DNA of 64,000 nucleotides from Mycolicibacterium phocaicum (lineage in GTDB: Bacteria > Actinomycetota > Actinomycetes > Mycobacteriales > Mycobacteriaceae), in the NCBI RefSeq assembly GCF_010731115.1, contig NZ_AP022616.1, forward strand, positions 2,046,001 through 2,110,000, read 5' to 3'. This document shows positions 1 to 7,177 of the stretch, in pieces. A program made the translations under genes and the position numbers. The notes beneath the pieces were generated by a model. The model saw only the letters and a program-made list of their open reading frames with translations, made no database searches and was not told the DNA's origin. How positions within the stretch are numbered: the first letter of the stretch is position 1; every line of letters begins with the position of its first letter.

Positions 1-61
1 GGGTACCCACGGCGATGAGAGCCAGGATGTGGCCCTCGGTTGTGCCGGACGCTGCGTGCAT
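1..61 (-). CDS. Possible N-terminal fragment of a gene running off the left edge
   Basis: An ATG at 61 opens a frame that stays open to the window edge and reads MHAASGTTEGHILALIAVGT. The hydrophobic stretch ILALIAVG could begin a membrane segment. There is no clear Shine-Dalgarno. Only 20 codons are visible, so neither the family nor the reality of the gene can be settled. It lies downstream of, and in the same direction as, the two small membrane proteins at 100-377. Confidence 0.25.
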   Translation of the reverse strand, partial: MHAASGTTEGHILALIAVGT

Positions 62-99
62 GGCGGGAAGAATATCAGAGGTCGGCTGGTAGCAACTGC

Positions 100-186
100 T
101 CAGCGAGTCAACAGCCACGTGACAATGACCAGCACCACCAGCAGCACCAGAATCAGCGTCACCCGGGACTGCGGCAGTCCGTTCAC
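100..186 (-). CDS. 28-residue single-span membrane microprotein, translationally coupled
   Basis: A GTG start at 186 overlaps the stop of the upstream gene in a GTGA arrangement. It is preceded by a strong AGGAGG-type Shine-Dalgarno inside the upstream gene's last codons. The product is a short polar N-terminus (MNGLPQSR) followed by one uninterrupted hydrophobic helix (VTLILVLLVVLVIVTWLLTR). Such coupling normally means that translation depends on ribosomes finishing the upstream gene, so the two tiny membrane proteins are probably made in a fixed ratio. Family and function are unknown. The overlap, the ribosome site and the clean helix argue that it is real. Confidence 0.55.
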   Translation of the reverse strand: MNGLPQSRVTLILVLLVVLVIVTWLLTR

Positions 187-377
187 AGTGCGTCCTCCTC
201 GACGTGGCGGGCCCGGTGCAGCAGCGTGATGGAGTAGCCCAGCGCCACGTCGAGCAGCACTGCCAGGCCATATGCGAGGGCCAGCACCACGGGCATCACG
301 ATGATCGTCTGCACCACGAACGACAGGCCGGACAGCCACAGCTCGACGCCGTCCCACCAATTCAGAATGCCGTTCAT
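183..377 (-). CDS. Small conserved membrane protein (64 aa), Rv2401A-like by position
   Basis: The product begins MNGILNWWDGVELWLSGL and has two hydrophobic segments, roughly residues 11-30 (LSFVVQTIIVMPVVLALAYG) and 31-52, ending in a short charged tail (RARHVEEDAL). It is divergent from the trehalase gene. M. tuberculosis has a small membrane-protein gene, Rv2401A, at the same place, so this is probably its counterpart; that link rests on position and recall, not on alignment. The 28-residue gene downstream overlaps its stop codon. The ATG at 377 is preferred over longer in-frame extensions because those lose membrane-protein character. No function is known. Confidence 0.6.
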   Translation of the reverse strand: MNGILNWWDGVELWLSGLSFVVQTIIVMPVVLALAYGLAVLLDVALGYSITLLHRARHVEEDAL

Positions 378-488
378 CGATTCCCACCCTACGGTGTGCG
401 CCCTTTCGAATCGCGCTGGGTCGAAACGGGAACGCCCCGTCCGGGCTTTCGGTGGACGGCAACCGCAGATGCAGTCGATGATGTGCGA

Positions 489-2525
489 ATGGTGCTGCCA
501 CAAACGGACAAGTCGGGCCAATCCAGCGACCCAGGCCACATCCTGGCGAACGGCCACGGGATTCCTCACCTCGCCGCAGCGGGCGACGATTCACTGACCG
601 GCGGTGCGATCTCGACCGCGGTCCGCACGCCGTTTCCGCCGATCGCGGATTACGCCTTCCTGTCCGACTGCGAGAACACCTGCCTGATCTCGTCCGCGGG
701 CTCGGTGGAGTGGATGTGCGTGCCGCGGCCGGACTCCCCCAGCGTCTTCGGCTCGATCCTGGACCGCGGTGCCGGCCACTTCCGCCTGGCGCCCTACGGG
801 GTGACGGTGCCGTCGGCGCGGCGGTACCTGCCGGGCTCATTGATACTGGAGACCACCTGGCAGACGCACACGGGCTGGGCCATCGTGCGCGACGCCCTCG
901 TGATGGGCCCGTGGCACGACATCGAGACCCGGTCCCGCACGCACCGTCGCACCCCGATGGACTGGGACGCCGAGCACATCCTGCTGCGCACCGTCCGCTG
1001 TGTCAGCGGCACCGTCGAGTTCGTCATGAGCTGTGAGCCGTCGTTCGATTACCACCGCGAGAGCGCGACGTGGGAGTACTCGGCCGCGGCCTACGGCGAG
1101 GCGATCGCGCGGGCCGGCAAGAACCCGGAGGCGCACCCGACCCTGCGGCTGACCACGAACCTGCGGATCGGTCTGGAGGGCCACGAAGCGCGGGCCCGGA
1201 CGCGGCTGACCGAGGGTGACAAGGTTTTCGTCGCGCTGTCGTGGTCCAAGCACCCGTCGCCGCAGACCTTCGACGAGGCCTCCGACAAGATGTGGAAGAC
1301 CAGCGAGGCCTGGCGCCAGTGGATCAACGTCGGCGACTTCCCGGACCATCCGTGGCGGTCGTACCTGCAGCGCAGCGCGCTGACATTGAAGGGCCTGACG
1401 TACTCACCGACCGGTGCGCTGCTGGCCGCGAGCACCACGTCGCTGCCGGAAACGCCTCACGGCGAACGGAACTGGGATTACCGGTACTCGTGGATCCGGG
1501 ACTCCACGTTCGCGCTGTGGGGTCTGTACACCCTGGGACTGGACCGCGAGGCCGACGACTTCTTCTCGTTCATCGCCGACGTGTCCGGCGCCAACAACGG
1601 TGAGCGCCATCCCCTTCAGGTGATGTACGGCGTCGGCGGCGAACGCAGCCTGGTCGAGGAAGAACTGCACCACCTGTCCGGCTACGACTATTCGCGGCCG
1701 GTCCGGATCGGCAACGGCGCCTACAACCAGATGCAGCACGACATCTGGGGCACCATGCTCGATTCGGTGTACCTGCACGCCAAATCCCGTGAGCAGATTC
1801 CCGAGATGCTCTGGCCGGTGCTGAAAAACCAAGTGGAAGAAGCGATCAAGCACTGGAAGGAACCCGACCGCGGCATCTGGGAGGTCCGCGGCGAACCGCA
1901 ACACTTCACTTCCAGCAAGATCATGTGCTGGGTGGCATTGGATCGCGGCTCGAAACTCGCTGAGCTGCAAGGGGAAAAGTCCTACGCGCAGCAGTGGCGT
2001 GCCATCGCCGACGAGATCAAGGCCGACGTCCTGGCCCACGGTGTCGACAAGCGCGGTGTGCTGACCCAACGCTACGGCGACGACGCCCTCGATGCCTCAC
2101 TGCTGCTGGCGATTCTCACCCGGTTCCTGCCGGCCGACGACCCGCGGGTGCGCGCGACCGTGATGGCCATCGCCGAAGAACTCACCGAGGAAGGCCTGGT
2201 GCTGCGCTACCGCACCGAGGAGACCGACGACGGATTGTCCGGCGAGGAAGGCACTTTCACCATCTGCTCGTTCTGGCTGGTGTCGGCGCTCGTCGAGATC
2301 GGCGAGGTGAGCCGGGCCCGGCACCTGTGCGAGAAACTGCTGTCGTTCGCCAGCCCGCTGCACCTGTACGCCGAGGAGATCGAGCCGCGCACCGGCCGGC
2401 ACCTGGGCAACTTCCCGCAGGCGTTCACGCACCTGGCGTTGATCAACGCCGTCGTGCACGTCATCCGCGCCGAAGAGGAGGCCGACAGCAGCGGGGTGTT
2501 CCAGCCCGCCAACGCGCCTATGTGA
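489..2525 (+). CDS. Trehalase of glycoside hydrolase family 15 (Rv2402 type)
   Basis: This 678-residue cytosolic enzyme closely matches the mycobacterial GH15 trehalase that hydrolyses trehalose to two glucose molecules; the M. smegmatis enzyme is known to need phosphate and magnesium. The N-terminal beta-sandwich domain holds the conserved stretch PPIADYAFLSDCENTCLISS. The catalytic (alpha/alpha)6 domain carries ERNWDYRYSWIRDSTFALWG and, near the end, LGNFPQAFTHLALINA. Length and motifs agree with full-length family members. The ATG at 489 (MVLPQTDKSG) is chosen because longer upstream frames give atypical sequence overlapping the divergent gene. Trehalose is both a stress solute and the backbone of mycolate glycolipids here, so this enzyme sets one route of trehalose turnover. 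A palindrome lies just past its stop. Confidence 0.93.
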   Translation: MVLPQTDKSGQSSDPGHILANGHGIPHLAAAGDDSLTGGAISTAVRTPFPPIADYAFLSDCENTCLISSAGSVEWMCVPRPDSPSVFGSILDRGAGHFRLAPYGVTVPSARRYLPGSLILETTWQTHTGWAIVRDALVMGPWHDIETRSRTHRRTPMDWDAEHILLRTVRCVSGTVEFVMSCEPSFDYHRESATWEYSAAAYGEAIARAGKNPEAHPTLRLTTNLRIGLEGHEARARTRLTEGDKVFVALSWSKHPSPQTFDEASDKMWKTSEAWRQWINVGDFPDHPWRSYLQRSALTLKGLTYSPTGALLAASTTSLPETPHGERNWDYRYSWIRDSTFALWGLYTLGLDREADDFFSFIADVSGANNGERHPLQVMYGVGGERSLVEEELHHLSGYDYSRPVRIGNGAYNQMQHDIWGTMLDSVYLHAKSREQIPEMLWPVLKNQVEEAIKHWKEPDRGIWEVRGEPQHFTSSKIMCWVALDRGSKLAELQGEKSYAQQWRAIADEIKADVLAHGVDKRGVLTQRYGDDALDASLLLAILTRFLPADDPRVRATVMAIAEELTEEGLVLRYRTEETDDGLSGEEGTFTICSFWLVSALVEIGEVSRARHLCEKLLSFASPLHLYAEEIEPRTGRHLGNFPQAFTHLALINAVVHVIRAEEEADSSGVFQPANAPM

Positions 2526-2530
2526 CAAGT

Positions 2531-2579
2531 GATTTGTGCACGATTTTCCGCGGACCGCGCGGAAAATCGTGCACAAATC
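2531..2579. repeat. Perfect 22-bp-arm palindrome, repeat family A copy 1
   Basis: The left arm starts GATTTGTGCACGATTTTCCG, and the right arm at 2558-2579 is its exact reverse complement over 22 bases with a 5-base loop. It sits between the trehalase stop (2525) and the stop of the convergent TQXA gene (2588), where a bidirectional terminator would be expected, but there is no long T-run. Two more copies occur at 7943-7997 and 54427-54477. Confidence 0.9.
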
Positions 2580-2587
2580 CCACTGGG

Positions 2588-3850
2588 CTAGAAGGTCAGC
2601 TCGAAGTCGATGACGGTCGGGGTCGGCACCGCGAGGGCGACAGGCGTCAGGCTGCTGTCGTGCGCCACGCCGGTGATCACGCGGCCGCCGAAACCGTTCT
2701 GTGCCGCAGGCATACTCGCGGTGATCGTCGCCCGGCGCGTCGCCGTCGCGGGCCGCAGGTAGACGTCGCTCCCGGGAAGCACCGGAGTGGTGATCGGCTC
2801 GCCTGCCGCGTCGACGAGGCTGCCACCCACGGTGGTGAGCGTCGCGGCGTCGGTGGCCTCGAACCGGAATGGACCCACCACATCGGCCACCACTGCGCGG
2901 TCCGCGATGAGCCGCGGCACCACCGTCAGACTCCGCGCCGCCTGGGCACCGGCCACGAGGTAGTTGTACAGCGCGACAACGCGTTCGGCGTTGCGGTAGT
3001 GGCCGGACCCATGGAGCGTGAAAGTCACGTCCTCGATGTCGACGAATGCTCCGCTGTCGGCGAGAATCTGCAACCGGTAGAAGCGGTAACCGCGGTGCTG
3101 GCGGCCCGGCCGGCTGTCCGACGCGGTGGCCCCGACCCCGATGCCCCGGCGGTGGCGCCCGTAGCCCGCCGCGACGTTGAGCCCCGACGCGGCGACATCG
3201 CGCCACGACGTCCCGTCGACGGACTTCTGCAACACCAGCGAGACGGCGGCGTCACTCGTCAGTTCGACTGTGTAGCTACCCAATTGGGGTTCGCCGTCGA
3301 ACTCGAAGGTGACGGCGTCCGGCTCTCGCGTGACCGCAACCGGCACGTTGAGAGGACGGTTGTCCAAGCGCAGGCCGTTGGTGAAATGCCAGATCGCGGC
3401 CTGCGTCGCGGCGATGGCCTCGTGCTCGGCGAGGTGCGCGTCACCGCTCAGGTGACCCGCCCCGCGTACCCGGCGACTCAGTTCAACCGTGCCCAGGGTG
3501 GGGTACGAGTTGCGGATGATCCAGTCGACCTCGGCCTCGAAGGCACGCGCTGCCACGTTGGGGACCGCCGACCAGTTCGCGGGCCGGTACTGCGACGGCC
3601 GGGTGGGGGCCACGCCGAGGAAGTCCAGCGAGTACGCGTCGATGTTCGGGTTGAGCCGGATCAGGTCGGTGCGGGCCGTCGTTCCGTCACTGAACACCAC
3701 CGTGTCGACGGTCGGCGAATAGGTGCCGCCGCGGTAACGGGTCATCCGGGTGATCTCGGCGTCCCGGCGCACGGTCCGGCGGACCGCGACGGAGCTGCGG
3801 GCCGCCGCGAGCGGCGAAACGGAGGTCAGAGCGGGCAGAGTGGAGAACAT
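2588..3850 (-). CDS. Thioester-domain (TQXA-type) protein lacking the thioester cysteine
   Basis: The product is 420 residues. Residues ~55-160 match the actinobacterial TQXA/thioester domain: an AY-x-LDF element (72-77), DWIIRNSYP (109-117) and TQAAIWHFTNG (149-159) with the signature Gln at 150. In active family members a Cys in the AYC element bonds to that Gln to form an internal thioester that can attach covalently to host or surface targets. Here the position is Ser74 (codon at 3629-3631), and I see no Cys anywhere in the protein, so a thioester cannot form. A beta-rich region follows (~175-420). There is no convincing signal peptide or LPXTG sorting signal, also unusual for the family. 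No ATG, GTG or TTG lies upstream in frame before a stop, which fixes the start at 3850. It could be a degenerate adhesin or a protein reused as a non-covalent binding domain. Confidence 0.75.
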   Translation of the reverse strand: MFSTLPALTSVSPLAAARSSVAVRRTVRRDAEITRMTRYRGGTYSPTVDTVVFSDGTTARTDLIRLNPNIDAYSLDFLGVAPTRPSQYRPANWSAVPNVAARAFEAEVDWIIRNSYPTLGTVELSRRVRGAGHLSGDAHLAEHEAIAATQAAIWHFTNGLRLDNRPLNVPVAVTREPDAVTFEFDGEPQLGSYTVELTSDAAVSLVLQKSVDGTSWRDVAASGLNVAAGYGRHRRGIGVGATASDSRPGRQHRGYRFYRLQILADSGAFVDIEDVTFTLHGSGHYRNAERVVALYNYLVAGAQAARSLTVVPRLIADRAVVADVVGPFRFEATDAATLTTVGGSLVDAAGEPITTPVLPGSDVYLRPATATRRATITASMPAAQNGFGGRVITGVAHDSSLTPVALAVPTPTVIDFELTF

Positions 3851-4120
3851 TGCGGTGTTGCTTTCTGGAGGCTGTGAACAGCGCGTTTACAAGCTCCGCC
3901 AGAAGAAGGGCGGGCAGAACGCAGAGGGCCGGCGTCAGAAAATCAACAACAACAACACGGCACGACGAAGCAGCGCCGCATGGGCATGCGCAGCGATCCG
4001 TCGTGGGTCATGCCGCCTACCATACGGCACTCACGCAGAAAAGCCACGGCCGAATTCGTCACAGCAAACCGGGTTTCAACCACGCTGCGCGCTAACCCTG
4101 TGGGGACCCCCATAAAGCCG

Positions 4121-4160
4121 TATCGTGGCCGCCGCATCCCCATCACAACCCGTCGGAGGT
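4121..4160 (+). promoter_or_regulatory. Likely -10 box and ribosome site for the encapsulin operon
   Basis: TATCGT at 4121-4126 is a plausible TANNNT -10 element, and GGAGGT at 4155-4160 is a near-perfect Shine-Dalgarno eight bases before the encapsulin ATG at 4169. No good -35 is seen. The divergent intergenic stretch 3851-4168 otherwise holds only low-complexity AAC repeats (about 3946-3960); no conserved RNA was recognised in it. Confidence 0.45.
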
Positions 4161-4168
4161 AGCCCCCC

Positions 4169-5092
4169 ATGACGTCTGCGCAGAACGAATCGCAGGCCCT
4201 CGGCGATCTCGCCGCAAGGCAGCTAGCCAATGCCACCAAGACAGTTCCGCAACTGTCGACCATCACCCCGCGATTCCTGCTGCACCTGCTGAGCTGGGTG
4301 CCTGTCGAGGCCGGTATCTACCGCGTGAACCGCGTGGTGAACCCCGAGCAGGTCGCCATCCACGCCGAGCAGGGTTCGGGCACCGAGGATCCGCTGCCCG
4401 AGACCTACGTCGACTACGAGACCAGCCCGCGCGAGTACACGCTGCGCTCCATCTCGACGCTGCTCGACGTGCACACCCGGGTGTCGGACCTCTACTCCAG
4501 CCCGCACGACCAGGTCGCGCAGCAGCTGCGCCTGACCATCGAGACCATCAAGGAACGCCAGGAGTCCGAGCTGATCAACAACCCGGAGTACGGGTTGCTG
4601 TCGCAGGTGACGCCCGAGCAGACCATCCAGACGCTGCGCGGCACCCCGACCCCGGATGACCTCGACTCGCTGATCACCAAGGTATGGAAGACCCCGGCCT
4701 TCTTCCTGACCAACCCGCTCGGCGTGGCGGCGTTCGGCCGCGAAGCCACCCGTCGCGGCGTGCCGCCACCAGTGGTCAGCCTGTTCGGCGCCCAGTTCAT
4801 CACCTGGCGCGGCATCCCGATCATCCCATCGGACAAGGTGCCGGTCGTGGACGGGAAGACGAAGTTCATCCTGGTCCGCACCGGCGAGGAGCGTCAGGGC
4901 GTGGTCGGGCTGTTCCAGCCGGGCCTGGTCGGCGAGCAGGCCCCGGGCCTGTCGGTCCGCTTCACCGGCATCAACCGGTCGGCCATCGCGTCCTACCTGG
5001 TCACGCTGTACTCGTCGCTGGCGGTGCTCACCGACGACGCGCTGGCGGTCCTCGAGGACGTCGGAGTGGACCACTTCCATGAGTACAAGTGA
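4169..5092 (+). CDS. Family 2A encapsulin shell protein (SrpI / MMP-I type)
   Basis: This 307-residue protein is a family 2A encapsulin, an HK97-phage-fold shell subunit that self-assembles into a hollow nanocompartment. It matches the M. leprae major membrane protein I / cyanobacterial SrpI class: an N-terminal arm (about 1-60), PLPETYVDYETSPREYTLRS leading into the E-loop region, then the P-domain and A-domain through SLFGAQFITWRGIPIIPSDK and the conserved C-terminal VRFTGINRSAIASYLVTLYS. There is no cyclic-nucleotide-binding insertion, which separates it from family 2B. The last 14 bases overlap the start of the cysteine desulfurase gene, so shell and cargo are translationally coupled. In the characterised cyanobacterial system the desulfurase is packed inside the shell and is linked to sulfur limitation; the same arrangement is inferred here. 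Confidence 0.93.
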   Translation: MTSAQNESQALGDLAARQLANATKTVPQLSTITPRFLLHLLSWVPVEAGIYRVNRVVNPEQVAIHAEQGSGTEDPLPETYVDYETSPREYTLRSISTLLDVHTRVSDLYSSPHDQVAQQLRLTIETIKERQESELINNPEYGLLSQVTPEQTIQTLRGTPTPDDLDSLITKVWKTPAFFLTNPLGVAAFGREATRRGVPPPVVSLFGAQFITWRGIPIIPSDKVPVVDGKTKFILVRTGEERQGVVGLFQPGLVGEQAPGLSVRFTGINRSAIASYLVTLYSSLAVLTDDALAVLEDVGVDHFHEYK

Positions 5093-6878
5093 TCTGCCGC
5101 TGAGCGAGGACGACCTGTCGGCGCTGGCCAGCCAGATCTACGCCACGAGCCTTCGCCCCGGCCCGGACAGCCCGCCGGTGACCACTCAGGTGGCACCGCG
5201 CGGGGTGGCTCCGGATGCGACCGCCGGAACGTCCGCGGCCGCCACCGCGGCCGGTCTGGCACACCCGGGCACACCCGGCGAGTTCGTCTCGGTGCCAGAG
5301 CTGTTCGCGCCGGCACCGACTTCGCCTGGGCCGGAAGGGATCCCGCCGGGCACGGCGCCGGTCGCACCGCGCGGTAACGCGGTGAGCCCGGTCTCGCCGT
5401 TCGGTGGCCTGGAGGCGTTCGCGGTGCCGTCGGGTCTGGTCCCGACGGTGCCGGGTGTGCTGGCGGGGACGCCGAGCGCTCCTGTCACACCCCGTGGTTC
5501 GGCTCCGACGTGGCCGGGCACCGTTCCGACGGTGCCCGATCTCAACTGGTCCGCTGCGCCGGCACCATCGGAGGATGCCGGGAGCTACTACTTCCTGCAG
5601 TCTCCGGCAGTTGCTCCCGAGCCTGTCGAACCGGTGCCGTCCATCCAGGATGATCACGAGGTCTTCGACGTCCACGCGATCCGCGCCGACTTCCCGATCC
5701 TCAAGGAGACGGTCAACGGCAAGCCGCTGATCTGGTTCGACAACGCGGCGACGACGCAGAAGCCGCAGTCGGTCATCGACCGGCTGGCGTACTTCTACGC
5801 CCACGAGAACTCGAACATCCACCGGGCCGCGCATGAGCTGGCGGCGCGGGCCACGGATGCCTACGAGGACGCCCGAGAGGCGGTCCGGCGGTTCCTCCGC
5901 GCGTCGAAGACCGAGGAGATCATCTTCGTCCGCGGCACGACCGAGGCCATCAATTTGGTGGCGTACTCGTGGGGTGGCAAGCACCTGGGTCCGGGCGACG
6001 AGATCGTCATCACCCACCTGGAGCACCACGCCAATATCGTTCCGTGGCAACTGATTGCGCAGCAGACGGGCGCGGTGATCAAGGTCGCGCCGGTCGACGA
6101 TGCGGGCAACCTGTTGCTGAGTGAGTTCGAAGACCTGCTGGGCCCGCGAACGAAATTGGTTGCAGCGACGCAGGTTTCGAATGCGTTGGGCACGGTCACG
6201 CCGGTCAAGACCATCGTCGAACTGGGCCACCGCTACGGGGCCCGAGTCCTGATCGACGGCGCGCAGTCCATCCCGCACATCCCGATCGACGTGGCCGAAC
6301 TCGGCGCGGATTTCTTTGTGTTCTCCGGGCACAAGATCTTCGGGCCGACGGGCATCGGCGTGCTGTACGGACGCGAGGATGTGCTGGCCGAAACCCCGCC
6401 CTGGCAGGGTGGCGGCAACATGATCGCCGACGTGACACTGGAGCGTTCGGTGTTCCAGGGTCCGCCCAACAAGTTCGAGGCCGGCACCGGCAACATCGCC
6501 GATGCCGTCGGGCTCGGTGAGGCGATCCGCTACGTGGAACGCATTGGCATCGAACGGATTGCGGCCTACGAGCACGCTCTGCTGGAGTACGCCACCCCAC
6601 GGTTGGCGGCCATTCCGGGAGTGCGACTGGTGGGCACGGCCGACGAGAAGGCCAGCGTGCTGTCCTTCGTGCTGGCCGGGCACGAACCGTTGGAGGTCGG
6701 CAAGGCGCTCAACGCCGAAGGTATCGCGGTGCGGGCCGGGCACCACTGTGCCCAGCCCATCCTGCGGCGCCTGGGACTCGAGGCGACGGTGCGTCCGTCG
6801 TTCGCGTTCTACAACACGTTCGAGGAGATCGACGTGTTCATCGACGCGGTCCGCCGCATCGCCGAGGGCTCGCCCTAA
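5079..6878 (+). CDS. Encapsulated cysteine desulfurase (family 2A cargo)
   Basis: The product has 599 residues. Residues ~200-599 form a SufS-like (group II) pyridoxal-phosphate cysteine desulfurase that converts L-cysteine to alanine and leaves a persulfide on its catalytic Cys. Visible motifs are WFDNAATTQKPQ (219-230), THLEHHANIVPW (312-323), the PLP lysine in FSGHKIFGPTG (Lys419) and the catalytic Cys557 in VRAGHHCAQP. Residues 1-195 are Pro/Ala/Ser/Thr-rich and probably disordered. In family 2A cargo proteins this extension binds the shell interior. Three short repeats of the form (A/T)PRG stand out: QVAPRG (37-42), PVAPRG (94-99) and PVTPRG (135-140). Conserved-looking islands are EFVSVPELFAP (68-78) and GSYYFLQSP (168-176). 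The start overlaps the encapsulin gene by 14 bases. A hairpin terminator follows at 6893. Confidence 0.93.
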   Translation: MSTSDLPLSEDDLSALASQIYATSLRPGPDSPPVTTQVAPRGVAPDATAGTSAAATAAGLAHPGTPGEFVSVPELFAPAPTSPGPEGIPPGTAPVAPRGNAVSPVSPFGGLEAFAVPSGLVPTVPGVLAGTPSAPVTPRGSAPTWPGTVPTVPDLNWSAAPAPSEDAGSYYFLQSPAVAPEPVEPVPSIQDDHEVFDVHAIRADFPILKETVNGKPLIWFDNAATTQKPQSVIDRLAYFYAHENSNIHRAAHELAARATDAYEDAREAVRRFLRASKTEEIIFVRGTTEAINLVAYSWGGKHLGPGDEIVITHLEHHANIVPWQLIAQQTGAVIKVAPVDDAGNLLLSEFEDLLGPRTKLVAATQVSNALGTVTPVKTIVELGHRYGARVLIDGAQSIPHIPIDVAELGADFFVFSGHKIFGPTGIGVLYGREDVLAETPPWQGGGNMIADVTLERSVFQGPPNKFEAGTGNIADAVGLGEAIRYVERIGIERIAAYEHALLEYATPRLAAIPGVRLVGTADEKASVLSFVLAGHEPLEVGKALNAEGIAVRAGHHCAQPILRRLGLEATVRPSFAFYNTFEEIDVFIDAVRRIAEGSP

Positions 6879-6892
6879 CCCTCGACAGCAGT

Positions 6893-6933
6893 CACTGATG
6901 CCCCTGCATGCCTGGCGCGCAGGGGCATCAGTG
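6893..6933 (+). terminator. Hairpin terminator after the encapsulin-desulfurase operon
   Basis: CACTGATGCCCCTGC (6893-6907) pairs perfectly with GCAGGGGCATCAGTG (6919-6933) around an 11-base loop, 14 bases after the desulfurase stop. The tail TCTGTCTGG is only weakly T-rich, as is typical of mycobacterial terminators. It separates the operon from the methyltransferase gene. Confidence 0.75.
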
Positions 6934-6983
6934 TCTGTCTGGTCCCGCGCAAGAAAGGCATACCCACCTGCGGGTTTGCGGCA

Positions 6984-6989
6984 TATATT
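6984..6989 (+). promoter_or_regulatory. Candidate -10 box for the methyltransferase gene
   Basis: TATATT stands out in GC-rich surroundings about 190 bases before the ATG at 7178. No matching -35 is obvious. The implied ~180-base leader contains a GC-rich hairpin near 7032-7052, and I did not recognise a known riboswitch in it. Confidence 0.3.
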
Positions 6990-7177
6990 GGAAGCGTGAC
7001 CAGGGGCCGCGGCACCAGATGTGACGTCACGGACCGGCGGTCTGCCGGCCCCTCCCCTTTCGTTGGGCCCAATCGTTCCCGACATCCAGGCCGCGCCTAG
7101 GGCCGTCCCCGACGCTGCGTGCGAGTCGACCGGTGCGGACGTCGTCGCCGGAACATTTCCGAGAATCGGAGGACAGG

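Noticed and set aside
3851..3945. A hydrophobic in-frame extension of the TQXA protein that could be a signal peptide (LTPALCVLPALLLAELVNALF)
   Set aside because: No ATG, GTG or TTG lies in frame before an upstream TGA, so it is probably not translated as part of this gene unless a near-cognate start is used.
3943..3964. AAC triplet run as a CRISPR or satellite
   Set aside because: It is a short simple repeat without spacers.
6990..7177. A possible SAM riboswitch in the leader of the methyltransferase gene
   Set aside because: The gene uses SAM, so it was checked, but I could not match the conserved cores of SAM-I or SAM-IV classes by eye. A covariance-model search would decide.
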